41,606 nt of DNA from JAEUMW01 sp039807745 (GTDB taxonomy: Bacteria > Pseudomonadota > Gammaproteobacteria > Burkholderiales > JAEUMW01), in contig JBDHRV010000011.1 in the NCBI GenBank assembly GCA_039807745.1, positions 1-41,606 on the forward strand, given 5' to 3'. The notes beneath the pieces were generated by a model, which saw only the letters and a list, made by a program, of their open reading frames with translations, was not told the DNA's origin and searched no databases. The position numbers and the translations under genes were made by a program. This document shows, piece by piece, positions 27,556 to 35,855 of the stretch; positions within the stretch are counted from its first letter, which is position 1; every line of letters begins with the position of its first letter.

Positions 27556-28791
27556 ATGAACGCGATACTGAAAGGGCTGCGCATCGTCGAGGGCGCGGCG
27601 TTCGTCGCGGCGCCGCTGTGCGGCATGACATTGGCGCAGCAGGGCGCGGACGTGATCCGCTTCGATCCGCTCGAAGGCGGGCTCGATGCGCGGCGCTGGC
27701 CGGTGACGGCGGGCGGCAAGAGTCTCTACTGGGTCGGCCTCAACAAGGGCAAGCGTTCGCTCGCGGTCGACACCCGCAGCGCCGAGGGGCGCGAGCTGAT
27801 CGCCGCGCTGATCACGGCGCCCGGTGCAGGCAACGGCATCTTCCTCACCAATTTCCCCGCCTCCGGCTGGCTCGGGTACGACGCGCTGCGCGAGCGTCGC
27901 AGCGATCTGATCATGATGAACGTGACCGGCAATCCGGACGGCAGCTCCGCGGTCGATTACACCGTCAATTGCGCGCTCGGCTTTCCCTTCGTGACCGGCC
28001 CCGCGCACGGCGGCGCGCCGGTGAATCCCGTCAACCACGTGTTGCCGGCGTGGGATGCGGTCGCCGGCTTGACCGCGGCGCTCGGCATCCTCGCGGCGGA
28101 GCGGCACCGGCGCCTCACGGGGGAAGGGCAGCTCGTCAAGCTGCCGCTCGCCGACGTCGCGTTCGCGATGACGGGCAATCTCGGTTACATCGCGGAGGTG
28201 CAGGTAAACGGGACGGAGCGGCGCTCATCCGGCAATTTTCTGTACGGCGCTTATGGGTGCGAATTCGAGACCGCGGACGAGCGCCTGGTCTACGTGGTCG
28301 CGATCACGAGGCGGCAATGGGACGAGCTCTCGAAGACCACCGGCCTGGCCGACAAGCTCGCGGCGCTCGGGTCGCTGCTCGGGGTCGATCTCGCGCAAGA
28401 GGGTGAGCGCTTTCAGGCACGGGAGGCGATCACGGCGGTGCTCGCGCCCTGGTTCCGGCAGCGCAGCGTCGCCTCGATCACTGAGGTCTTTGACGGCACT
28501 GGAGTGTGCTGGGGGCCGTACCGGACCTTCGCGCAGATGGTGGCGGAGGATCCCCGCTGCTCGACCGCCAATCCGCTCTTCTCGATGACCGAACAGCCCG
28601 GCATCGGCACGTATCTGGTGCCCGGGTCGCCGCTACAGTTCGCCGCCGCCGCGCGCGACGTGCCGCGGCGCGCGCCCGTGCTCGGCGAGCATACCGACGA
28701 GATTCTGGCCGACGTGCTCGGCATGTCGTCGGGCCGTATCGGTCAGTTGCGCGATGCGCGCGTCGTGGCCGGTCCGATCGACCTCGAGTAA
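27556..28791 (+). CDS. mct: Mesaconyl-CoA C1-C4 CoA transferase
   Basis: This 411-residue class III CoA-transferase moves CoA within mesaconate, converting mesaconyl-C1-CoA to mesaconyl-C4-CoA. It reads like Chloroflexus aurantiacus Mct (409 residues as I recall): LKGLRIVEGAAFVAAPL, GLNKGKRSLAVD, VDYTVNCALGFPFVTGP, HVLPAWDAVAG with the catalytic Asp167, and GQLVKLPLADVAFAM. It differs clearly from the smtA and smtB products, so it is a separate subfamily and not a third Smt subunit. It is divergent from smtA and the only rightward gene of the set. The gene for the next step, mesaconyl-C4-CoA hydratase (meh), is not adjacent. Confidence 0.9.
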   Translation: MNAILKGLRIVEGAAFVAAPLCGMTLAQQGADVIRFDPLEGGLDARRWPVTAGGKSLYWVGLNKGKRSLAVDTRSAEGRELIAALITAPGAGNGIFLTNFPASGWLGYDALRERRSDLIMMNVTGNPDGSSAVDYTVNCALGFPFVTGPAHGGAPVNPVNHVLPAWDAVAGLTAALGILAAERHRRLTGEGQLVKLPLADVAFAMTGNLGYIAEVQVNGTERRSSGNFLYGAYGCEFETADERLVYVVAITRRQWDELSKTTGLADKLAALGSLLGVDLAQEGERFQAREAITAVLAPWFRQRSVASITEVFDGTGVCWGPYRTFAQMVAEDPRCSTANPLFSMTEQPGIGTYLVPGSPLQFAAAARDVPRRAPVLGEHTDEILADVLGMSSGRIGQLRDARVVAGPIDLE

Positions 28792-28992
28792 ACCCGCGAT
28801 GACCAGACGCCGCTCTTCGACGATGCACCGTTTCGCCTGGTCGGGCGGTTGGTGGACCCCGGGGTCGAGCTGGAAAGCGCAGGGTCCGGACGGCAGGACG
28901 GCGATGACGGCGAGCGCCAATCCCGGGGTAGCGATCAGCGGGTTTGTCGCCTATGCTGGAAGTAGGCGCGGACCTCGTGGAGGACGAGCGAC

Positions 28993-29505
28993 ATGATGAG
29001 ACGAATATACTGCCTGGTACCGGATGTGGAGGTCGCGCGCAGCGTAGTAAACGAGATGCTGGTGGCGCGGGTGGGCGAGAAGCATCTGCACGTGCTCGCA
29101 AAGCGCGGGACACCGCTCGAGGAACTGCCCGAAGCGACGATGATGCAGAAGTCGGATTTCATTCCGGCTGTCGAGCGCGGGCTGGCGCAGGGGGGTGTGG
29201 TAGGGCTGCTCGCGGGACTCGTCGGTGTGGCGCTCAGTCCGGGCGCCATGGTCATCGCCGGCGGAATCATCCTCGCCTCCAGCCTGGCGGGCGCGGGGAT
29301 GGGCGCGTGGCTCGGCGGCATGATCGGCTTGAACGTCGGCAACACGCGCTTGAAGCGGTTCGAGCAGGCGATCGACGGCGGCGAGCTGCTGGTGATGGTC
29401 GACGTGCCGCTCGCCCGCGTCGACGAGGTGAGCGAGCGCATCAGGCTCCACCACCCGACTGCCGAATTCGAGGGCACCGAGCCGACGATTCCGTCGTTTC
29501 CGTGA
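28993..29505 (+). CDS. Small glycine-rich membrane protein, DUF1269-like
   Basis: This 170-residue protein has a short N-terminal soluble domain (about 1-60, with RIYCLVPDVEVARSVVNEM), a long Gly/Ala-rich hydrophobic stretch (about 62-115, GLLAGLVGVALSPGAMVIAGG and GAGMGAWLGGMIG) that looks like glycine-zipper membrane hairpins, and a C-terminal soluble part with GGELLVMVDVP (about 130-140) rich in acidic residues. The layout resembles DUF1269-type membrane proteins, whose role is not known. Two ATG codons are adjacent (28993 and 28996); GGAGGACGAG precedes them. It stands between mct and a glycosyltransferase with 150-200 base gaps, so it is probably its own transcript. Confidence 0.75.
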   Translation: MMRRIYCLVPDVEVARSVVNEMLVARVGEKHLHVLAKRGTPLEELPEATMMQKSDFIPAVERGLAQGGVVGLLAGLVGVALSPGAMVIAGGIILASSLAGAGMGAWLGGMIGLNVGNTRLKRFEQAIDGGELLVMVDVPLARVDEVSERIRLHHPTAEFEGTEPTIPSFP

Positions 29506-29659
29506 GCCGGCGACATGGTCGCGCGGCAGCGTATCCGCGGCCTCCCGGCGCGGCCCGCGGGCTTCGATCCAGGGTCCGGCGTCCGGTCCGGCAATTGCTT
29601 GAAGCCGTGACCCAGCCGGCGGTCGCGGTAATCCGCCGGGTCCGGTCGACAAACACGCG

Positions 29660-30652
29660 ATGACGCATCCCCCCCGCACCAAGCCGCTGGTGAGCATCGG
29701 CATGCCGGTGTTCAACGGCGGGCGCTACCTCGAGCGCGCCATCGAATCGCTGCTCGCCCAGAGCCTCGGCGACTTCGAGCTCATCATCTCGGACAACGCT
29801 TCGACCGATAACACACGTGCCCTATGCGAGCGCTATGCGCGCCTCGATGCGCGTATCCGCTATCTGCGCCAGGCCGAGAACATCGGCGCACCCCGCAATT
29901 ACAACGTCGTGGTGCACGAGGCGCGGGGGAGCTTCTTCAAGTGGGCGTCCGCGAGCGACGAAGTCGCGGCGGATCTTCTCGCGAAATGCGTGGCGGCTCT
30001 GCAGGCCGATGATGGCGCGGTGCTGGCATTCGGCCGCACGCGCTTCATCGACGAAGCCGGCACGCTGCTCGACGTCTATGACGGCGACTTTTCCGTGACC
30101 GCGGCGAGCCCGAGCGAGCGCTTCGATTATGTGTGCGGCCACCTCGTCCTCAACAACGCACAGAGCGCTTTGATCCGGCTCGACGCGTTGCGCAGAACCG
30201 CCCTCGACCGGATGTATCCGCACGGTGACCCGGTGTTGATGGCGGAGCTGGCGTTGCAGGGCCGCTGGCACTTGCTGCCCGAAGTACTCGCTTACCGTCG
30301 TACCGGGCGCGACCATTTCACGCCGCAGCGGACACTGGCCGAGATCACGCGCATCTACGACCCGCGGCGCACCCGCCCCCTGATGCTGATCCATTGGCGG
30401 CGGCACTGGGACTACTGCACCGTCGCGCTCCACGCCCCCATTCCGTGGGGCGAGCGTTTGCGCGCGGTCCGCCATGCGCTGGCGCGGGCGACGCGGGACC
30501 GGCGCGCGTTGGGGAGCGACGTCAAACGCACGCTCAGGCAGTTGCTCCCCCGTCGCGCGGCGGCTGTCGAGCCGGATGCCACGCGCAGCGTGCACGACGC
30601 GACCGTGGCTCCCGTCACCGATCCCCGGCGGAAGAAGCAGGCACTGCGGTAA
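29660..30652 (+). CDS. Family 2 glycosyltransferase
   Basis: This 330-residue GT-A fold glycosyltransferase has the nucleotide-sugar site at the start (PLVSIGMPVFNGGRYLERAI, about 9-28), DNAST at about 44-48, and an acidic metal-binding block near WASASDE (about 93-99) in place of a strict DxD. The C-terminal third is basic and contains no clear membrane segment. Such enzymes add sugars to surface polysaccharides or glycolipids; acceptor and sugar cannot be predicted. The ATG has a weak ribosome site. No other glycan gene is adjacent, although a sulfotransferase lies about 25 kb to the left. Confidence 0.85.
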   Translation: MTHPPRTKPLVSIGMPVFNGGRYLERAIESLLAQSLGDFELIISDNASTDNTRALCERYARLDARIRYLRQAENIGAPRNYNVVVHEARGSFFKWASASDEVAADLLAKCVAALQADDGAVLAFGRTRFIDEAGTLLDVYDGDFSVTAASPSERFDYVCGHLVLNNAQSALIRLDALRRTALDRMYPHGDPVLMAELALQGRWHLLPEVLAYRRTGRDHFTPQRTLAEITRIYDPRRTRPLMLIHWRRHWDYCTVALHAPIPWGERLRAVRHALARATRDRRALGSDVKRTLRQLLPRRAAAVEPDATRSVHDATVAPVTDPRRKKQALR

Positions 30653-30833
30653 GTTCTGTCGTGCGCAGCTCGCCGGGCTGCGTGAGCGATCGCTGCTTGC
30701 CTCAGCGCGGATTTCAAGCGTACTCTCCGCCCTAGCTGCGAGGCGTCCAGTGGAGCTGGGGGCGGGCTGGAGCGCCCTTTCCCGTCGTACCCGATGCCTC
30801 CATACAACGAGAAGCAAGTTTCCGGGGGCATGC

Positions 30834-33800
30834 GTGAGCGTGATCTGTTCAGCGTGCGGTACCGGCAATTGCGACGATGCGCGCTACTGCAACCGTTGCG
30901 GAGCGCGACTCCATGTTGCCGACAGACAGGGTACGCAGCCGGATCGGGCGGTGGAGCTCCGACAAGTCACCGTACTGTTCTGCGACATCGTGCAGTCGAC
31001 CGAGCTCGCGAACGCACTCGATCCGGAAGATCTGCTGCAGGTGTTCGACGCGTTCAGACAAGTCGTTCGGACCGTCGCGCGTGCCCACTCCGGTTACCGG
31101 CTGCGTTTCATAGGCGATGGCGCGCGCGTCATCTTCGGCCATCCGGATACGCGCGAGGATGCAACCGAGTCCGCCGTCCGATGCGGGCTTGCTCTCGTCG
31201 ACGCCATACGATCGATCCGCCTCGCGCACAACACGCTCGATCTGCGGGTGGGTATCGCTTTCGGGACCGCCGTGCTGGGCGACGAGATCGAGGAGACGGC
31301 CCTCACCAGCGAAGCCGTCGTCGGTACGGTGGCTCACCTGGCGGCCCGGCTCATGGCGGTGGCGCCTCCGGGCGGGGTCGTCATCGACCACTCCACCCGC
31401 AAGTTGATCGGCGGCTTCTTCGATTGCCGGGATCTCGGGACGCTCCGTCTGAAGGGATTCGAGGATGGCGTGCGCGGCTGGCTGGTCTCCGGCGAGACGA
31501 GCGTCGCCTCGCGCCACGAAGCGCGCCGCACGCGCGTTGCAGCCGATTGCCTCATCGGGCGCGACGCCGAGGTCGCGCGGCTCGAAAGTCTCTGGCGACG
31601 AGCGACCTCCGGTCGGTGTTGTGCAGCGATACTCGTGGGCGATCCGGGGGTCGGCAAGTCGCGGCTCGCGCACGCGTTGGACGACGCGACCCGGGCGGAG
31701 GGCGCGACGCGCCTCGAGTTCGACTGCACGCCCCGCACCCGCAACACGCCGTTCTTTCCGGTCAGCGTCCTGGCGCGGAACATGGCAGGCATCGAGCCCG
31801 CGGACGGCGACGACGTGGCCCTGCAGCGCGGCCGCGCCTTGCTCGCCCGGTCGATCGGGGCGCAGGTCAATGCGGCGATGCCTTATCTGGGACCCCTGTT
31901 CACCTCGTCGGAGACGACCCCGGGTGCCGCGGGGGAGAGCGCGGAGCTGATTCGCGAGCGCACCATCGGCTTCACCCTCGACGTGGTCCGCGCGTTGGCG
32001 AAGCGCGCGCCGCTACTCATCCAGTTCGAGGACCTGCAGTGGTCGGATCCGACGACCGCACTGCTCCTGCAGCGCTTCCTGGCGGCGCCGGCCGACCTCG
32101 CGATCTTGACCATCGTGACGGCACGTCTGGAGTCGGACATCGCGGCGCTCGAGCTCCCGCACGTGCATGTCATGCGGCTGCAGTCCCTCGGCGAGATCGA
32201 TTCGCGCACTCTGATCGGACAGGTCGCGGCAGGCGAGTATCTGTCGCCGCGCACCCTCGAGTGGATCATCGAGCGCGGGGAGGGCGTGCCGCTCTATCTC
32301 GAAGAGCTCACGCGCAGCGCCCTGGAAGCCGCGGGACGGCAGCCGGGGCGCGGATCCGATCCGTCTCCGATCCAGGAGATCCCGGCCACGCTGCAGAACG
32401 TGATCCAGGCGCGCCTGGATCGGCGTCCGGCGCTGCGCGGCACCACCCAGGCCGCCGCCGCACTCGGCCGCGAGTTCTCGCTGCCGCTCCTGTGCGAGGT
32501 GCTGGGTCAGCCGCGCACCGAGGTGCACCATGCGGTGGCGCGGCTCGTCGATGATGGCATCCTGAGTCTGCCGGATCCCAGAAAACCCGATCGCGCCCGC
32601 TTCAAGCACGTGCTCATCCAGGATGCGGTCTACCACACGCTGCTGCGCACCGAGCGCCAGCTCCTGCATTCCCGGGTGTCCGACATCCTCATGGGCCAGC
32701 TCGCCGGTACGCCCGATTCGTCGCCCGACGTCGTCGCCTACCATCTGCGCGCGGCGCTCCGCCACGAAGACGCGGTGCGCTGTCTCGCCGTGGCGGGCGC
32801 GGACAACCTCGCCCGGGCGGCGTACGGGGAATCGATCGGGCACAGCCGGGCGGGGCTCGCGCTGCTCGACTCGATCGGCAATGAGGCGGTGCGCGCCGTC
32901 CTGCGGCGACAGCTGTTGATTCAGCTCGGTGTCGCGCTGTCCGCGACGAGCGGCTACGCCGCACCCGAGGTCGAAGAGACGTATCGCCAGGCGCGCACCC
33001 TCTGCGACGATCGATCGGAACCCGCTGCGCTCTATCCGATCGTTCGCGGTCTGGCGACGTTTCACCTGGTGCGCGGCGATCTCGGCCTGGCGCACGAGCT
33101 GTCGTTGCAATGCATGGCGCTCGCGGAGCAGGCGACGCAGCCCGATCTCGCGATCGATGCGTTGTGCATTCACGGTTACACCACGCTCTACTGCGGGCGC
33201 CTCGCCGATTGCCGCGCGGTGCTCGAGCGCTGTCTCGCGCTGTACCGCGCCGAGCGCGGCGAACGGTTTACCTACCCGGTGCCGCAGGACGCGGCGTCGG
33301 CTGCCTGGGCGCTGCTGCCGACGGTGGCGTGGCTCATGGGGGATGCCGAGGCGGCCGAACGGGCGGTCGTCGCGGGTCTCGCGCACGTGGAGCGCCTGGC
33401 GCGCCCGTTCGACGCGGCGCTGCTCCACGCGTGGCTTGCCGGAGCGCGCTATACGCAGCGGCGCTACGCACAGGCGGCGGAGCACGCGCGGACCAGCGCC
33501 GGCCTGTCGCAGCAGTTCGGCTTCAGCATCTGGCTTGCCACCAGCACGATCATGGAATGTCTGGCCGAGGCGGCGCTGCAGGCATCGCCCGAGGCGATCG
33601 CCAAGGCACGCTGCCTGTGTGCCGGGTTCGACGCCGCCGGGGTTGGCCTGAACGCGTCGTACTACCTGTTGGGCATCGCCCGCGGCCTCGCCAGGATGGA
33701 CGACGTGGCAGGCGCGCGGGAGGCGCTGACGGGCGCGCTGCGGCGTGCGGAGCAGAGCGGAGAGTCGCGCATGAACGCGGAGCTCCTGACCTTTCAGGCC

Positions 33801-34154
33801 GAGCTCGAAGCCAGCGATGCCCTTGCCGCACGACGGCTCGCGGCCGCGCTTGCACTCGCAGAGGAGCAAGGCGACGTCGCCACCGCGCTGCGCGCGGCGC
33901 TGGCGATGCTGATGCGAACTGGCGGCGACACCTTGCCGTTCGACGTGCGCGCGGCGCTCCGGAGGCTCGACGGCGAGGGCGGCGAACCGTTGCCGAGCAA
34001 CTGGATGCGCGACGGGCTGTACCAGGCGAAGCAAGCGCTGCAGGCGCAGCCGCAGCGATGGGGTGAACGGTCGACCCTACCAGGCGAGACCGTCGTCGAT
34101 TCGCAACTCCATCCGGCACTTCAATCGATACCAGTCACCGGTAGGCAGCCCTAA
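30834..34154 (+). CDS. Adenylate/guanylate cyclase domain, AAA ATPase and TPR-like protein
   Basis: This 1106-residue multidomain protein starts at GTG 30834, with GGGGG just before. Domains: an N-terminal zinc ribbon (Cys5, Cys8, Cys19, Cys22); a class III cyclase domain (about 42-215) with metal ligands Asp51 in FCDIVQST and Asp95 in IGDGA; an AAA_16-type ATPase with Walker A GDPGVGKS (Lys275) and Walker B-like LIQFEDLQW; then about 600 residues of helical repeats resembling tetratricopeptide repeats. At the transition-state Asn position the sequence is AHLAARL (His168), while Arg172 is kept. Relatives are large signalling ATPases of uncertain output. An in-frame GTG at 30840 is an alternative start. 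Its 3' end overlaps the convergent neighbour by 78 bases. Confidence 0.85.
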   Translation: MSVICSACGTGNCDDARYCNRCGARLHVADRQGTQPDRAVELRQVTVLFCDIVQSTELANALDPEDLLQVFDAFRQVVRTVARAHSGYRLRFIGDGARVIFGHPDTREDATESAVRCGLALVDAIRSIRLAHNTLDLRVGIAFGTAVLGDEIEETALTSEAVVGTVAHLAARLMAVAPPGGVVIDHSTRKLIGGFFDCRDLGTLRLKGFEDGVRGWLVSGETSVASRHEARRTRVAADCLIGRDAEVARLESLWRRATSGRCCAAILVGDPGVGKSRLAHALDDATRAEGATRLEFDCTPRTRNTPFFPVSVLARNMAGIEPADGDDVALQRGRALLARSIGAQVNAAMPYLGPLFTSSETTPGAAGESAELIRERTIGFTLDVVRALAKRAPLLIQFEDLQWSDPTTALLLQRFLAAPADLAILTIVTARLESDIAALELPHVHVMRLQSLGEIDSRTLIGQVAAGEYLSPRTLEWIIERGEGVPLYLEELTRSALEAAGRQPGRGSDPSPIQEIPATLQNVIQARLDRRPALRGTTQAAAALGREFSLPLLCEVLGQPRTEVHHAVARLVDDGILSLPDPRKPDRARFKHVLIQDAVYHTLLRTERQLLHSRVSDILMGQLAGTPDSSPDVVAYHLRAALRHEDAVRCLAVAGADNLARAAYGESIGHSRAGLALLDSIGNEAVRAVLRRQLLIQLGVALSATSGYAAPEVEETYRQARTLCDDRSEPAALYPIVRGLATFHLVRGDLGLAHELSLQCMALAEQATQPDLAIDALCIHGYTTLYCGRLADCRAVLERCLALYRAERGERFTYPVPQDAASAAWALLPTVAWLMGDAEAAERAVVAGLAHVERLARPFDAALLHAWLAGARYTQRRYAQAAEHARTSAGLSQQFGFSIWLATSTIMECLAEAALQASPEAIAKARCLCAGFDAAGVGLNASYYLLGIARGLARMDDVAGAREALTGALRRAEQSGESRMNAELLTFQAELEASDALAARRLAAALALAEEQGDVATALRAALAMLMRTGGDTLPFDVRAALRRLDGEGGEPLPSNWMRDGLYQAKQALQAQPQRWGERSTLPGETVVDSQLHPALQSIPVTGRQP

Positions 34155-35846
34155 AGTGCTCGCGCCGGCGCGTTCGAGGAGCTTGCAGAGGCGCTCCCAC
34201 GACTCGGGCGCCCCTGGCGGTGCATGCAGGGTCAGGGTGGCGATGCCGGCCGGAAAGGCGAGGCGCACCCGATCGAGAGCGAACGTCCCCTGGATCCAGG
34301 TCTTCTCCAGCCCTCGCGCATCGACCGGGGTGACCTGCACCGAGCGGAAGCTGGTGAGTCCGTTCGCGACCATCGGCCGGGCGAACGAGCGACGGAATGC
34401 GATCGCGTCGAAGTCGGGCTGCCGCCAGCGTACGCCCGCGAGTAAGGATCGGCCGAAGGCCAGCGGCAGATCGATCGCGGTGAAGGCATTCTCCTCGAAC
34501 GGGGTCGATCCGTAGTCGAGATCGAGCAGCGCGCCGCCGTCCTGTCCGACCCGTGGCACCAGGCGAATCTGGGAAATGCGTTCGAGCGGTTGCAGCGGCC
34601 CCTGCCTCGCGTCGTTGCAGAGACATCCGTCGGGACGCAGCGGCTGCGGAGCGCCGCCCACCGCGACGCAGAAGCGCGCGAGCTGCTTGTCGAATCCCTG
34701 CAGCTCCCGCCCGACCACCTTCGACCACGGGTTGTCGACGAAGATGGCCGGCACGAAAACCGCGGGGTCGCGTGCCTGCGCCGTGTCGTCGTCGAGGCGA
34801 CCGACCAGGACGCGCACCAGCAGTTCGTGCTGGCTCTGATAGTCGCCCGGCTCCATCGGGGCCGGCGGATCGTCGAGCTTCATCTTGCCGTAGCGCAGCA
34901 GCTCGATGACGATGGCACGGGCGGCGGCGCCATAGCGGAAGTCGGCGAGGCGGGCGGTGTCCGTAAGCTCGGCGGCGTCCGCGATGCGGTGGAAGTTGAG
35001 GGGCGAAATCAGCTTCTCCAGCAGGCGATCCGCCTCGCCGCCGAACTGGCCCAGGTCGATGCGAAATCCCAGCAGCTCCACGTCCTCGAACCGGTAGGCG
35101 AGGCTCGTGACCGTGTCGACGCGAGGCTCCGGCTGCGGCGGCCCTTGCCTGACGAGAACAGGGTCCAGCTCCGGATAGCTCGACATCGACCCCGACCAGA
35201 CCCGCGGTGCGGCGATCGGCGCGGTCGCGAGGGGCATCAGTTCCGGAAAGCGCACCGACGCCACCTGGAGCGCGATCTCGGCCGGCCGCCATTGCACGGT
35301 GCCGGTTCTCGACGTCCTCCAGCGTGCGGGGAGCGTCGCGATCTCCATGTCGGGCCGGGCGGCATCCGGTGCCACGATGGTCTGGCGATACGTGATATCG
35401 AGGGGCACGTCCGGATAGCTCGCCTCTCGGAATTCGACGCCGCCGATCGCGAGCAGCGGTTCCTCGTAGCGTATGACGTTCGCGTCGGACTCCGTTTTCG
35501 CCGCGAAGAAGGGCGCGACGACGGTGACGAGGCCGTCCGCGGGACGGAACGTGATCGTGGCTTCCACCACCGGAAAACCCGACTCGCGCGCGAGATCGCA
35601 AGCCGCGGCGCCGTTCGCGAACCCCAGGCCGCAGGCAAGCTCCGAGGGGTACTCCACGTCGTTCGCCGTCGCGATCACAACCGCGTACTCCGCACCGCGG
35701 TTCAGCACTTCGATCGCGATGACGATCTTCCCGGTCGAGCTCTCGAACGGCGATCCCAGCAGGGGAGCGGTCGCCGCTACCGTCGCCGGTGGCGGCCTGT
35801 CGGTCTCGAAAGTCGCGAGCCAGAACTTGACCGGAGCCGGTGCCAT
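34077..35846 (-). CDS. Uncharacterised protein with an acetoacetate-decarboxylase-like motif
   Basis: I do not recognise a family for this 589-residue protein as a whole. No signal peptide or membrane segment is evident. At residues 366-392 the sequence VPAIFVDN, then GRELQGFDKQLA, resembles the core of acetoacetate decarboxylase-like proteins (P-x-I-y-x-D-N, then G-R-E-x-x-G-f-x-K). The N-terminal half (about 70-105, GLGFANGAA and EATITFRP) may be a second, degenerate copy of that fold. It is the last gene of the leftward isoprenoid-like run, nine bases after the reductase stop, so co-translation is likely. It could act on a prenyl or acyl product of the pathway; that is inference. Confidence 0.7.
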   Translation of the reverse strand: MAPAPVKFWLATFETDRPPPATVAATAPLLGSPFESSTGKIVIAIEVLNRGAEYAVVIATANDVEYPSELACGLGFANGAAACDLARESGFPVVEATITFRPADGLVTVVAPFFAAKTESDANVIRYEEPLLAIGGVEFREASYPDVPLDITYRQTIVAPDAARPDMEIATLPARWRTSRTGTVQWRPAEIALQVASVRFPELMPLATAPIAAPRVWSGSMSSYPELDPVLVRQGPPQPEPRVDTVTSLAYRFEDVELLGFRIDLGQFGGEADRLLEKLISPLNFHRIADAAELTDTARLADFRYGAAARAIVIELLRYGKMKLDDPPAPMEPGDYQSQHELLVRVLVGRLDDDTAQARDPAVFVPAIFVDNPWSKVVGRELQGFDKQLARFCVAVGGAPQPLRPDGCLCNDARQGPLQPLERISQIRLVPRVGQDGGALLDLDYGSTPFEENAFTAIDLPLAFGRSLLAGVRWRQPDFDAIAFRRSFARPMVANGLTSFRSVQVTPVDARGLEKTWIQGTFALDRVRLAFPAGIATLTLHAPPGAPESWERLCKLLERAGASTLGLPTGDWYRLKCRMELRIDDGLAW

Positions 35847-35855
35847 CGCTCGTAC

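Noticed and set aside
30690..30705. A GCGATCGC octamer before the cyclase gene as a possible HIP1-type repeat
   Set aside because: It occurs once as an isolated palindrome; no repeated pattern was seen.
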